A DNA stretch of 64,000 nucleotides, taken from DATFTE01 sp963802575. GTDB lineage: Bacteria; Acidobacteriota; Terriglobia; Terriglobales; Acidobacteriaceae. Below the pieces are notes generated by a model. The model was given only the letters and a program-made list of their open reading frames with translations. It ran no database searches and was not told the origin of the DNA. The translations under genes were made by a program, and so were the position numbers. Below, in pieces: positions 45,719-54,469 of the stretch (positions are counted from its first letter, which is position 1; each line of letters begins with the position of its first letter). The stretch is taken from assembly GCA_963802575.1 (NCBI GenBank), contig CAWDJF010000009.1, positions 248,001-312,000 of the forward strand, in the 5' to 3' direction.

Positions 45719-46500
45719 GAGTCGTCGTCAAAATCGGAGGAGCGGCGCTCGAAGACAAGATCGTGTCGCAGCAGTGCGCGCACGCCGTGGTGGAACTGGC
45801 ACGTGACGGTCATCAAGTGGCTGTCGTCCATGGTGGAGGCAGTGCGCTGACTCGCACCTTGAAGCTGCTGGGCAAGGAAAGCGAGTTCATTGATGGTCTG
45901 CGCGTCACCGATGCCGAGACTCGCGACGTCGCTTTGATGGTGCTGGCCGGCATGGTGAACAAGCGCCTGGTAGCAGCGATTGGCGCAGCCGGGATTCCAG
46001 CGGTCGGATTCTGTGGCGGCGATGGCCTTGCCTTCCGCGCCCGCAAAAAAGCGCCCAATGGACACGACCTCGGCTTCGTCGGCGAAATCGTCTCGGTCGA
46101 ATCGAGATGGCTCGAAGCGATCTGGCAACAGGGTGGCATCCCTGTGATCTCAAGTGTCGCTCTCGGCAACGATGGAGAGTATTACAACGTCAATGCCGAC
46201 CAGATGGCATCGGCGTGCGCGGTCGCGTGCCGGGCGAATTCGTTGATCTTTCTGACCGACGTGCCCGGCGTCAAAGATGCCGATGGCCTGGTCATTCGCT
46301 GGTTGAATCTGAAAGAGGTTTCCACTCTTGTCCAAACTTCTGTGATTGCCGGCGGCATGCTTCCCAAGCTGGAAGCCTGCAGCCACGCCTTAAGCCACGG
46401 TGTCGGACGGGTTCGCATTCTTCCGGCCGCTCAGGGATACATGCTCTCCGATTTTTATTCTGCCAAGCTCGATTGCGGGACGGAGGTGTTGGTCGCATGA
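45715..46500 (+). CDS. argB: Acetylglutamate kinase
   Basis: Protein of 261 aa. TTG start at 45715, within the argC stop; an AGGAAGGG site is well placed. Amino-acid kinase motifs: VVVKIGGAALED, VVHGGGSALTRTL, EFIDGLRVTDAETRDVALMV, NADQMASACAVAC and IFLTDVPGVKD. It phosphorylates N-acetylglutamate. Its final codons overlap the argD start (ATGA). Its length is shorter than arginine-regulated hexameric ArgB, since the N-terminal helix is absent, so direct arginine inhibition is less likely. Confidence 0.95.
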   Translation: MRVVVKIGGAALEDKIVSQQCAHAVVELARDGHQVAVVHGGGSALTRTLKLLGKESEFIDGLRVTDAETRDVALMVLAGMVNKRLVAAIGAAGIPAVGFCGGDGLAFRARKKAPNGHDLGFVGEIVSVESRWLEAIWQQGGIPVISSVALGNDGEYYNVNADQMASACAVACRANSLIFLTDVPGVKDADGLVIRWLNLKEVSTLVQTSVIAGGMLPKLEACSHALSHGVGRVRILPAAQGYMLSDFYSAKLDCGTEVLVA

Positions 46501-47777
46501 GTTTATCGACAGTACAACGCGCGGATGCGGAACTACTTCTCCCTACCTACGATCGTCATCCCGTGATGTTCACTCGCGGGCGAGGCGTTCACCTCTGGGA
46601 TTCCAAGGGAAAGAAATATCTCGATTTGCTCAGCGGAATCGGAGTAAATGCACTCGGTCACGGGCATCCCGCGATTCAGGCGGTGCTCGCTCGGCAAGCG
46701 AAGAGGTTGATCCACACTTCGAACCTTTTCTTCCATGAGTTCCAGGCGGAGCTGGCAAAGGAATTGACCAAGATTTCCGGTCTCGACCGCGCCTTCTTTT
46801 GTAACAGCGGCACCGAAGCTTGGGAAGGCGCGCTCAAGCTGGCCCGCGCCTACGCGCATGCGCGAAACGGGAACGGCAACAATACGAAGTGGCGCATTCT
46901 GGCGCTGGAAAACTCGTTTCACGGACGCACCTTCGGATCTTTGGCCACCACCGGACAAGCGAAGTATCGTGAACCTTTCGCCCCCATGTTGCCGGGAGTG
47001 AGCTTTGTTGGCCTGAACGATCTCGACGATTTGAAGTGGAAATTCGATTCCAATGTTTGCGCGATCTGCCTGGAAACGGTTCAAGGCGAAGGCGGCATTC
47101 GCCCGGTGAGTCCCGAATTCCTACACATGGCGCGGGAACTAACCGAGAAGAACGACGCGCTACTGCTGGTCGACGAAATTCAGAGCGGCCTGGGGCGCAC
47201 GGGACGTTACTTCGCTTACCAGCACTACGATGTGCTCCCTGACATCGTTACAGTGGCGAAGCCGTTGGCTGCAGGGCTGCCGCTGGGCGCGCTGCTTACG
47301 ACGAATAAAGTTGCCGCCTGTATCCATCCGGGCTTGCACGGCACCACTTTTGGTGGAGGTCCCCTAACGTGCGCGGTGGCCGTGGAATTTCTGAAGCAGC
47401 TCAAGTTGCGCTTGCCTCATGTGCAGAAGGTCGGGACCTACTTTCAAGAACAACTGGTAGAACTGAAGAAGGCGCATGGGGCGATTGTCGAAGTGCGAGG
47501 GCTGGGACTCATGCTGGCTGTTGAATTGGACTCGGCCGATCTGGCGAAGGCGATCGTGAAACGCTTGATGGACGAAGGCATCATCATCAATCGTACGAAT
47601 GACAGCGTTCTCCGCTTCTTGCCGCCCTACATCCTCGAGAAGAAACACGTGGACCAGGCTATTCACGCGCTCGACGGGGCGTTCACCGCGCTGGCTCCGA
47701 AGTTCGCACAGCCGAAGCGGAAGGAAACGAAGGAAAAGAATTTCGAAACCGCCGAGGTGGCTTTTGCGCACGCGTAA
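46497..47777 (+). CDS. argD: Acetylornithine aminotransferase
   Basis: Class III PLP aminotransferase of 426 aa. The ATG at 46497 overlaps the argB stop and has GGAGG nine bases before; a long upstream frame is antisense-type noise over argB. Motifs: LLSGIGVNALGHGHPAIQAV, FFCNSGTEAWEGALKLARAY, FHGRTFGSLATTGQAKYREP, LLLVDEIQSGLGRTGRYFAY. The PLP lysine is in TVAKPLAAGLPLGALL, and GTTFGGGPLTCAVAVEF follows. The C-terminal tail after ALAPKF is Lys/Glu-rich and unusual (KRKETKEKNFETAEVAFAHA). Confidence 0.95.
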   Translation: MSLSTVQRADAELLLPTYDRHPVMFTRGRGVHLWDSKGKKYLDLLSGIGVNALGHGHPAIQAVLARQAKRLIHTSNLFFHEFQAELAKELTKISGLDRAFFCNSGTEAWEGALKLARAYAHARNGNGNNTKWRILALENSFHGRTFGSLATTGQAKYREPFAPMLPGVSFVGLNDLDDLKWKFDSNVCAICLETVQGEGGIRPVSPEFLHMARELTEKNDALLLVDEIQSGLGRTGRYFAYQHYDVLPDIVTVAKPLAAGLPLGALLTTNKVAACIHPGLHGTTFGGGPLTCAVAVEFLKQLKLRLPHVQKVGTYFQEQLVELKKAHGAIVEVRGLGLMLAVELDSADLAKAIVKRLMDEGIIINRTNDSVLRFLPPYILEKKHVDQAIHALDGAFTALAPKFAQPKRKETKEKNFETAEVAFAHA

Positions 47778-48273
47778 CGCGCTGCTGCCCGACGCGGAGC
47801 CCATCTACGAACTGATCAGTTCCTATTGCGATCAAGGCGTGCTCTTGCCTCGAACCTTGCCGGAGATCTGCGAGAACGTGCGTGATTTCATTGTCGTCGA
47901 AGAGCGCGGCGAAATCATCGGCTGCGGAGCGCTGCACCTTTACGGTCCGCATCTGGCGGAGATTCGCTCAATCGCCGTCCATCCTTCGTGGCAGGGACGA
48001 GGCGCGGGACGGCTGCTGATTGAAGCTCTGCTCGAGCAATCCGAGAAACATCAGGTCACCGGAGTATGCCTCTTCACGCGCATCCCCGAATTCTTCTCGC
48101 ACATGGGTTTTTCCGTGAGCGCGCGGGAAGCCATCCCTGACAAGCTGTACAAAGACTGTTGCAGTTGTCCCAAGCTGCTCTGTTGCGATGAAGTGGCGAT
48201 GGTGCGCGGCAGCCTGCCGGAGCTTCCGCCCGAGCCACGACCTTTCTCAATGCTAGTAAAGTTAGAGGCATGA
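47764..48273 (+). CDS. argA: Short ArgA-type N-acetylglutamate synthase (GNAT)
   Basis: Acetyltransferase of 169 aa. The TTG start at 47764 lies inside the argD end (14-base overlap) with GAGG just upstream. The GNAT core shows IIGCGALHLYGPHLAEIRSI, the acetyl-CoA loop HPSWQGRGAGRLLI, and ITRIPEFFSHMGF-like LFTRIPEFFSHMGFSV. The C-terminal cysteine-rich tail (KDCCSCPKLLCCDEVAM) is characteristic of the stand-alone ArgA group. It supplies N-acetylglutamate to prime the pathway even though ArgJ is also encoded. Its stop overlaps the argJ ATG (ATGA). Confidence 0.88.
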   Translation: MRTRNALLPDAEPIYELISSYCDQGVLLPRTLPEICENVRDFIVVEERGEIIGCGALHLYGPHLAEIRSIAVHPSWQGRGAGRLLIEALLEQSEKHQVTGVCLFTRIPEFFSHMGFSVSAREAIPDKLYKDCCSCPKLLCCDEVAMVRGSLPELPPEPRPFSMLVKLEA

Positions 48274-49487
48274 AATCTTCGTTCGGACCTACCGACAAAA
48301 TTTCCCTGCCGGGGGGATTTGCTTTCGCTGCCGTGCGCGCCGGCATCAAGGCCAGCGGACGCCTCGATCTGGCAACGGTACAAGCTTGTCCCGGAACCAC
48401 AGCGGCAGCGGCATTCACCAAGAATCGTGTCATCGCTGCGCCGTTGCAGGTGGCAAAAGTCTCGCTTAAAGCCGCTGAGGGACACGTGCGCGCGGTTATC
48501 GTGAACTCCGGCAACGCTAACTGCGCGACCGGAGAAGCTGGGATCAAAGGCTGTCAACGCGTTTGTAAAGAAGCGGCGCGACTCGCGGGCGCGAAGACCG
48601 AGGAAATCTTCCCCGCGTCAACTGGGATCATCGGTGTTCCCTTCCCTACAGATAAGATTCTCGCGACATTGCCGGAACTGATCGCGCAAGCGAGCACCAC
48701 CGAATTAGGCGTGCGACAATTCGCCGAAGCGATTCTGACTACCGACACCCGGGCGAAACTCGCTTCCGTCACGGTTCCAGTTCGCAAGGGGAACGTCTCA
48801 CTGCTGGGAATCGCCAAGGGATCAGGCATGATTCATCCGCAACTGGCGACCATGCTGGTCTATGTGTTTACTGACCTGGCAGCGACGCCGCGACAATTGA
48901 AGAAACTTCTGAAAGACGCATCCGCTGACACCTTCAACTGCATGTCGGTCGATGGAGACACTTCCACGAACGATACAGTTCTTCTTTTAGCCAGCGGCCA
49001 GAGTGGTATTCGCCTTAAGGATTCGGGCGTGGGCAAAGCTTTCACCAACGCACTGAAGGAAGTCTGCCAGTCCCTCGCGGAGCAGATCGTCAGCGACGGC
49101 GAGGGCGTGAAGCATGTGATTCGTCTGTTCGTTGAGCAGGCGAAGAATCGTAAGGAGGCGCTGCAGGTTGCGCGCGCGATCGCTCACTCCGCGCTGGTGA
49201 AGACCGCATGGGCCGGGGCCGATCCGAACTGGGGACGCATTCTCGCGGCAGTTGGGTACTCTGGAGCGGCAATCGATCCGAAACGCGTCAACATCTTTAT
49301 CGGCGATCAGCAGGTGTGCAAGGCGGGCCAGGCGTTCGCTTTCGATGAAGCAGCCGCCCACAATTATCTCTCGCAACCGCGCTGCGATGTGCGGGTGCAA
49401 TTGGGCCGCGGCCGGGCGCAAGTACGTTTCTATACGACCGACCTGACAGCCGAGTACGTGCGCATCAACGCAGACTACTCGACGTAG
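48270..49487 (+). CDS. argJ: Glutamate N-acetyltransferase / ornithine acetyltransferase
   Basis: Protein of 405 aa. It transfers acetyl from N-acetylornithine to glutamate, making the pathway cyclic. The self-cleavage site is intact: KGSGMIHPQLATMLVY with Thr194 as the nucleophile after Ala193. Other family motifs are FTKNRVIAAPLQVAKV, VIVNSGNANCATGEAG, SVDGDTSTNDTVLLLASG and AWAGADPNWGRILAAVGYSG. It ends RINADYST, as usual for ArgJ. Its last 13 bases overlap the convergent dctA gene. Whether it keeps the acetyl-CoA-dependent activity cannot be told. Confidence 0.96.
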   Translation: MKSSFGPTDKISLPGGFAFAAVRAGIKASGRLDLATVQACPGTTAAAAFTKNRVIAAPLQVAKVSLKAAEGHVRAVIVNSGNANCATGEAGIKGCQRVCKEAARLAGAKTEEIFPASTGIIGVPFPTDKILATLPELIAQASTTELGVRQFAEAILTTDTRAKLASVTVPVRKGNVSLLGIAKGSGMIHPQLATMLVYVFTDLAATPRQLKKLLKDASADTFNCMSVDGDTSTNDTVLLLASGQSGIRLKDSGVGKAFTNALKEVCQSLAEQIVSDGEGVKHVIRLFVEQAKNRKEALQVARAIAHSALVKTAWAGADPNWGRILAAVGYSGAAIDPKRVNIFIGDQQVCKAGQAFAFDEAAAHNYLSQPRCDVRVQLGRGRAQVRFYTTDLTAEYVRINADYST

Positions 49488-50785
49488 GGAATCGCCAGAT
49501 TCGCCTGCAGAGTCGGGCGGTCGAGTTCCTTCTCCCAGCGCGCGACCACCAGCGTAGCCACGCCGTTGCCGATCATATTGATTAGCGCCCGAAACATGCT
49601 CATAAAGCGATCGATGCCGAGGATCAATGCCATTCCAGCCACTGGAATTGTTGGGACGACCATCAGCGTTCCCACCAGCGCGATGAACGACGCACCCTGC
49701 ACTCCACTCGCGCCCTTTGACGTCAACACAGCGACACTCAAGATGGTCAATTGTTGAAGAAGTGTGAGGGGCGTGTTGGTCGCTTGCGCCACGAACAGCG
49801 CGGCCAGCGTCATGTAGAGACTGCTGCCGTCGGTGTTGAAGGTATATCCCGTGGGAACGACCAGGCCGACCAGGGATTTCGAGCAGCCCAGCTTTTCCAA
49901 CTTCTCCATCAGTGTGGGAATTGCAGTTTCCGACGAACTGGTAGCCAGCACTAGCAGGATCTCTTCCTTGATGTAGAGCAGGAACTTCAGAATGCTGAAG
50001 CCCACGCCCCAGGCAATCGCTCCCAGTACGATCAGGACGAAAAGAATCGACGTAATGTAGAACGTACCAATCAACTTGGCCAGAGGTCCCAGCGAAGCGA
50101 TACCGTATTTCCCCACAGTGAAGGCCATCGCACCAAATGCCCCGATGGGAGCGAACTTCATCACGATGTTGACCACCCCAAACACTACCCGGGTAAATGC
50201 GTCCAACATATCGAGCAGCGGTTTGCAGCGCGAGCCAGCTGCCGATAATGCAAATCCAAAAAGAATCGCGACGAGCACGACCTGCAAAATGTCGCCTTTG
50301 GCGAAGGCATCCACGAAGGTGGTGGGAATAATGTGCAGCAGAAAATCAGTTACAGTTTGCGCCTTGGCCTGTCCCGCATAGTCAGAGACCGCCTTGACGT
50401 CTAAAGTTGCCGGATTCACATTAAAACCGCTTCCCGGCTTCACTACGTTCCCCACGACTAATCCGATCAGCAACGCCACCGTGGAAACAATTTCGAAATA
50501 AACGAGGGCCTTGCCCCCGACGCGCCCCACTTTCTTCATGTCCTGCATGCTGGCAATGCCCGAAACAACCGTGCAGAAGATGATCAACGTAATGATCATC
50601 GTGATCAGGCGGATGAAAGCATCCCCAAGAGGCTTCATCTCGATGCCGGTCGCCGGCCACAAATAGCCGAGCCCGACGGCAATACCCATCGCGAACAACA
50701 CCTGGATCCACAAGACCTTGTAGAACGGCTGTTGCTTTGAATCGCGGGGCGCCCGGGTCACTGGTGCGGCGTCAAAGGTAGCCAT
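49475..50785 (-). CDS. dctA: Dicarboxylate/amino acid:cation symporter (DctA family)
   Basis: Membrane transporter of 436 aa; the ATG at 50785 has AAGGA six bases before. Eight membrane helices and the re-entrant loops of the family are visible: KFAPIGAFGAMAFTVG, the serine-rich hairpin ATSSSETAIPTLM, PTGYTFNTDGSSLYMTLA and TSKGASGVQGASFIALVGTL. It probably takes up succinate, fumarate or malate (or glutamate) with protons or sodium. It is downstream of the alpha/beta hydrolase gene by 25 bases, so likely cotranscribed. The N-terminal cytosolic tail (APVTRAPRDSKQQ) is longer than usual. Confidence 0.92.
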   Translation of the reverse strand: MATFDAAPVTRAPRDSKQQPFYKVLWIQVLFAMGIAVGLGYLWPATGIEMKPLGDAFIRLITMIITLIIFCTVVSGIASMQDMKKVGRVGGKALVYFEIVSTVALLIGLVVGNVVKPGSGFNVNPATLDVKAVSDYAGQAKAQTVTDFLLHIIPTTFVDAFAKGDILQVVLVAILFGFALSAAGSRCKPLLDMLDAFTRVVFGVVNIVMKFAPIGAFGAMAFTVGKYGIASLGPLAKLIGTFYITSILFVLIVLGAIAWGVGFSILKFLLYIKEEILLVLATSSSETAIPTLMEKLEKLGCSKSLVGLVVPTGYTFNTDGSSLYMTLAALFVAQATNTPLTLLQQLTILSVAVLTSKGASGVQGASFIALVGTLMVVPTIPVAGMALILGIDRFMSMFRALINMIGNGVATLVVARWEKELDRPTLQANLAIPYVE

Positions 50786-50810
50786 GAGTTTCCTTGTAAG
50801 GAATCGGGTA

Positions 50811-52043
50811 TCAGTGGCTCTCGACTGGCGGCACATCTAAGGTGCGCGTCAGCCACGGAATAATCACCTGCTTGAAAATCACCGGATCGGGATAAACGTG
50901 CACTTGCCGCCCAAGATGTCCACCTTGCGGATTAATCCATGCGGTTTTAGGTGTGTCGCCCTTGCTCAACAACAGGAAAATATCGGAGATGGGAACCTGT
51001 GTATCGAGCGCTCCGCCGATCACGAGCATAGGAGCCATCGGTTTGCCGAGGAGTCCTTGCTTGACCAGCGACATCTGAGGAAAGAACTTCGCCATCTCAT
51101 CAATGGAGTTCACTCCATCGAGAATCGACATCAGCGCGGGGACTTGGTCAAACAGGTATTCCTTATTTCCAAGCAGCGAGTTGCGGAGAAAGTCTTCCGT
51201 GAAGAATGTATCGACCGGCGGCGATTGCGCGCTGGTGCCGCGCAAACGATCGCGCTCGACGATCGCGAGTTTAGTCGCCCAATAAGCACCCCAACTCACG
51301 CCGTGAACCGCGAGGCGGTTTTTGTCTATCTCCGGACGGCTCTGCGCGTAATCAATCACCTTCGACAACATTCGGTCAGCATGGACGCCGGCTTTGACCG
51401 GCGCTTGCCCGGTTCCGGGGCCGTCGACGGCTAGAAATCCAACCCCATAGGGCAGAATCGCAGCAAAACTTTCCGAGAGATCTTCCTTGCGGCTATCGAG
51501 ACCATTGACTGCAATAACGAGCGGAACCGGTCCCTTGGCATTTTTCGGGAGACGCAGGTAGCCGACAATCTCAGATCCTTCGAACGGAATGTGCACCACC
51601 TCGAGCGGAGGATCGAGGAACTTCGTGTGTGCTTGAAACGCTTCCAGAGCCTTGGCGTAAGCCTGCTTCTTGCCGGGAGAAGAGGGCACGGGCCAGCGTC
51701 CAAAAGAGTAAATGCGCCAGGCGCGAATGTAGTCCGCGTTAGCTTTGGCAGGATCAGATTTCTCCAAAGACTTTGCCTCGGCCATGTAGCGATCGCCAAC
51801 CGAGATGAAAGCGGCGGCCCACTCGTCTTTGTCGCTGGTTTTGATCTTCTCAAAGGCTTCACGCACGTCTGCGGGATCGAGCCCAATCAGCGGATACATG
51901 CCGTTCTCGGCGCGATGAATGGCTTCCGTCTTGATCTCGTCGAGAGTGCGCTCGCGCCTTTCCTGGGCCGAGGCAGTTTTTAACAGTGCTGAAGCGAAGA
52001 TGAGGGCGAGAGGGATCATGCAAACGATGTATTGGCGGCTCAT
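50811..52043 (-). CDS. Secreted alpha/beta hydrolase (FrsA / 2,6-dihydropseudooxynicotine hydrolase-like)
   Basis: Protein of 410 aa from the ATG at 52043 (AAGGA eight bases upstream), with a signal peptide (IVCMIPLALIFASALLKTASAQ). A helical N-terminal cap (about 30-150) precedes the hydrolase core: VVHIPFEGSEIVGYLRLP, LVIAVNGLDSRKEDLSESF, the nucleophile elbow AVHGVSWGAYWAT (GxSxG), an acid in IGGALDTQVP and a His in PQGGHLGRQVH. This cap-plus-core layout is that of C-C-bond-cleaving or esterase enzymes of the FrsA/DHPON hydrolase group. The substrate is unknown. It sits upstream of a dicarboxylate transporter gene. Confidence 0.85.
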   Translation of the reverse strand: MSRQYIVCMIPLALIFASALLKTASAQERRERTLDEIKTEAIHRAENGMYPLIGLDPADVREAFEKIKTSDKDEWAAAFISVGDRYMAEAKSLEKSDPAKANADYIRAWRIYSFGRWPVPSSPGKKQAYAKALEAFQAHTKFLDPPLEVVHIPFEGSEIVGYLRLPKNAKGPVPLVIAVNGLDSRKEDLSESFAAILPYGVGFLAVDGPGTGQAPVKAGVHADRMLSKVIDYAQSRPEIDKNRLAVHGVSWGAYWATKLAIVERDRLRGTSAQSPPVDTFFTEDFLRNSLLGNKEYLFDQVPALMSILDGVNSIDEMAKFFPQMSLVKQGLLGKPMAPMLVIGGALDTQVPISDIFLLLSKGDTPKTAWINPQGGHLGRQVHVYPDPVIFKQVIIPWLTRTLDVPPVESH

Positions 52044-52231
52044 TTTCTGGATCCTTAAGTTCCCCAGCAACCACGAGAGCGGGAAAATAACTGGTCTGAC
52101 AGCTCTACCATCATAGGCATTCCAAAGTCAAGTCTCCCGCTCGGCACATCTATCCGAGATCGGAGCCACAAATGATTGTTTAGCTAACCATATTATTTTA
52201 AAAGACTTGATAAGAGGTCCAGAATTCAGAC

Positions 52232-52271
52232 TTGACCCGCGTAATAGCCGCGTGGTATAGCGGTATGACCA
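52232..52271 (+). promoter_or_regulatory. Promoter and possible operator of the GntR-led operon
   Basis: TTGACC (52232-52237) and TATAGC (52256-52261) are spaced 18 bases. TGGT (52253) and ACCA (52268) are inverse half-sites overlapping the -10, and GGTAT is directly repeated there. This may be the autoregulatory site of the GntR protein; the spacing is not that of classical FadR sites. Confidence 0.45.
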
Positions 52272-52287
52272 ATTAACGGAGGCGGTA

Positions 52288-52593
52288 TTGTTTACAGTGG
52301 TCAAATCAGCTCAGGCGTGCGATCAGATTGTTCAACAAATTGAGCAAACGATCGGTGCTGGAAGGCTGAACCGAGGTGAACGATTGCCTTCGGAACGCGC
52401 GCTGGCCAAACAGTTCAGAGTCAGCCGCATGACTCTCCGTCGAGCTATGCAGCTGCTGGAAAACAGAGGCCTGGTGGAAACACGGTCAGGGCGCGGGACC
52501 TTTGTTAGCCGGACAGGTGGACAAACGATTCCGCCGGTGGTGGTCGCAGATGCCAACAAAAGCGGCGAACCTCTGATAGGGAACGGAAGGTAA
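52288..52593 (+). CDS. GntR-type DNA-binding protein lacking an effector domain
   Basis: Protein of 101 aa; TTG start with GGAGG six bases before. Residues about 10-75 form the GntR winged helix: IVQQIEQTIGAGRLNRGERL, PSERALAKQFRVSRMTLRRA, MQLLENRGLVETRSGRGTFV. GntR regulators normally carry 100-170 more residues for ligand binding (FCD or UTRA). Here the protein ends 26 residues after the wing with no frame to extend it. It starts three bases upstream of the dehydrogenase ATG, so it leads the operon. It may bind constitutively, dimerise differently, or sense through another protein. Confidence 0.85.
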   Translation: MFTVVKSAQACDQIVQQIEQTIGAGRLNRGERLPSERALAKQFRVSRMTLRRAMQLLENRGLVETRSGRGTFVSRTGGQTIPPVVVADANKSGEPLIGNGR

Positions 52594-52595
52594 AG

Positions 52596-53477
52596 ATGGC
52601 TAGTCTCGGATTCATAGGTCTGGGTGTGATGGGCGGCAACATGGTGAGTCGCCTGATTGACAAGGGACACACCGTGACCGGTTTCAACCGCACGAAAAAG
52701 AAAGCGCAGTGGCTGATCGACAAGGGCATGAAGTGGGGGAATTCTCCGCGTGAGGTAGCTGCGGCGGCGGACATTACGTTTGCCATGGTCACCAACGCTG
52801 CCGCACTGGAAGCTGTCGCTGAGGGTCCTGATGGACTGCTCGCGGCCATGGGCTCAGGCAAATTGTTTGTCGACATGAGCACGGTGAGTCCCGCAGTCAG
52901 TCGCGCGCTCGCCGCCAAGGTGCGCGCCAAGGGCGCTGACATGGTCGACGCTCCGGTCTCAGGCAGCGTAATCACTTTGCAGGAAGGCAAGTTGTCGGTC
53001 ATGGTCGCTGGACGGCGCGAAACCTTCGAAAAGCTCAAGCCTTTATTGCTAGACATCGGACCAAAAGTTACTTATGTCGGCGACAACGGATTGGCGTTGT
53101 CGATGAAGATCGCCACCAATCTGAGCCTCGCAGTGCAGATGCTGGCGTTCTCAGAGGGTGTGCTCCTTGCCGAGAAAAGCGGCATCGCGCGCGAAACCGC
53201 AGTGGATGTCCTTACGCACAGCGCCGTCGCTTCCCCCATGATTCAGTATCGCGGGCCGTTCGTCCTGCAACAACCGGAAGAAGCCTGGTTCGACGTCAAC
53301 ATGATGCAGAAAGACATGCTGCTGGCGCTCGAGATGGGACGCCAATTGAACGTTCCGCTGCCCAGCACCGCAATCAGCAATGAATTTCTGACAGCCGCGC
53401 GCGGCATGGGCTGGGAAAAGCTGGATTTCGCCGTGATGTTCGACGTGCTGGCCAGCATGTCGGGAGTCAAAAAATGA
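52596..53477 (+). CDS. 3-hydroxyisobutyrate dehydrogenase-family oxidoreductase
   Basis: NAD(P)-dependent beta-hydroxyacid dehydrogenase of 293 aa. The Rossmann motif is GFIGLGVMGGNMVSRLIDKG. The substrate-binding VDAPVSGSVITLQEGKLSVM and the catalytic lysine motif LALSMKIATNLSLAVQM follow. FNRTKKKAQ after the second strand (Arg) favours NADP. The family covers 3-hydroxyisobutyrate, tartronate semialdehyde, and GLYR1-type aldehyde reductases; sequence does not separate them. It has a four-base overlap with the E1-alpha gene. In context it probably oxidises a hydroxyacid or alcohol, or reduces an aldehyde, feeding the 2-oxoacid complex. Confidence 0.9.
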   Translation: MASLGFIGLGVMGGNMVSRLIDKGHTVTGFNRTKKKAQWLIDKGMKWGNSPREVAAAADITFAMVTNAAALEAVAEGPDGLLAAMGSGKLFVDMSTVSPAVSRALAAKVRAKGADMVDAPVSGSVITLQEGKLSVMVAGRRETFEKLKPLLLDIGPKVTYVGDNGLALSMKIATNLSLAVQMLAFSEGVLLAEKSGIARETAVDVLTHSAVASPMIQYRGPFVLQQPEEAWFDVNMMQKDMLLALEMGRQLNVPLPSTAISNEFLTAARGMGWEKLDFAVMFDVLASMSGVKK

Positions 53478-54469
53478 CGACTGCCACCGAGAACTCCACC
53501 GCGAGTGGGGTTAATGTCGAAAACTGGATCCGGATGTACCGGCAGATGATCCGCATCCGCTTGTTCGAAGAGCAGGTCAACGAACTCTATACGCGCGCCC
53601 TGATGCCGGGTCTGGCACACCTTTACATCGGCGAAGAAGCGGTTGCTGTGGGCATTTGCGAGGCGCTGCGTCCGACCGACTACATCACCAGCACACATCG
53701 GGGTCACGGACACTGTCTGGCGAAGGGAGCTTCTCCCGACCGCATGTTCGCTGAACTGCTGGGCAAGAAAGCGGGCTACTGCAAAGGCAAAGGTGGATCG
53801 ATGCACATCGCCGATCCCGCCACCGGTAACCTGGGAGCGAACGCCATCGTCGGTGGAAGTATGGGCATCGCGACCGGCGCAGCATTTTCTGCCAAGACGC
53901 TCAAGACCGGAGGCGTTGCGGTTTGCTTCTTCGGCGAAGGTGCATTGGGGCAGGGCGTGTTGTATGAGGAAATGAATCTAGCGCAATTGTGGAAGCTGCC
54001 CGTGATCTACGTCTGCGAGAACAACATGTACAACGAGTACACGCATTTCTCGGAGACCACCGCGGGAGACATTCTCACTCGCGGCACCGCGTTTGGAGTT
54101 CACTCCGAAGCCGTCGATGGCCAGGATGTGCGCGCGGTAAATGCGGCCACCGCCAGCCTGGTAGATCGCGCGCGGCGCGGTGAAGGCCCCGCGTTTCTGG
54201 TGTGCAATACCTACCGCTATCACGGCCATCACGTGGGCGACATCAATCGCGAGTACTACCGTTCGAAGCAGGAAGAGCAGGAGTGGAAGACGGGTCGCGA
54301 TCCCATCAAGCTGCTGACTTCATGGTTGATTGATCAAAAGCTGGTCGAACCTGAAGTTTTCAAGCGTATTCACGACGAAGCTAAAGCCGAGATGGAAAAA
54401 GCCGTCAAGTTTGCGGTCGACGCGCCTTACCCAAACCCCGTGGAAGTTGACCAGGATGTCTATGCCTGA
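53474..54469 (+). CDS. 2-oxoacid dehydrogenase E1 component, alpha subunit (acetoin/pyruvate type)
   Basis: ThDP enzyme subunit of 331 aa. Motifs: RLFEEQVNELYTRALMPG, HLYIGEEAVAVGICEAL, STHRGHGHCLAKGAS, KGKGGSMHIADPATGN, and the ThDP/Mg site GEGALGQGVLYEEMNLAQLW then CENNMYN (GDG is GEG here). NTYRYHGHHVGD precedes the phosphorylation-loop region. Closest to AcoA-type E1-alpha by the short N-terminus. It couples to E1-beta by overlapping genes. The substrate (acetoin, pyruvate or another 2-oxoacid) is not set by sequence. Confidence 0.92.
   Translation: MTTATENSTASGVNVENWIRMYRQMIRIRLFEEQVNELYTRALMPGLAHLYIGEEAVAVGICEALRPTDYITSTHRGHGHCLAKGASPDRMFAELLGKKAGYCKGKGGSMHIADPATGNLGANAIVGGSMGIATGAAFSAKTLKTGGVAVCFFGEGALGQGVLYEEMNLAQLWKLPVIYVCENNMYNEYTHFSETTAGDILTRGTAFGVHSEAVDGQDVRAVNAATASLVDRARRGEGPAFLVCNTYRYHGHHVGDINREYYRSKQEEQEWKTGRDPIKLLTSWLIDQKLVEPEVFKRIHDEAKAEMEKAVKFAVDAPYPNPVEVDQDVYA

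Noticed and set aside
46107..46496. A long N-terminal extension of argD
   Set aside because: It lies over argB in another frame and reads as Arg-rich noise; the ATG at 46497 has GGAGG and matches the family start.
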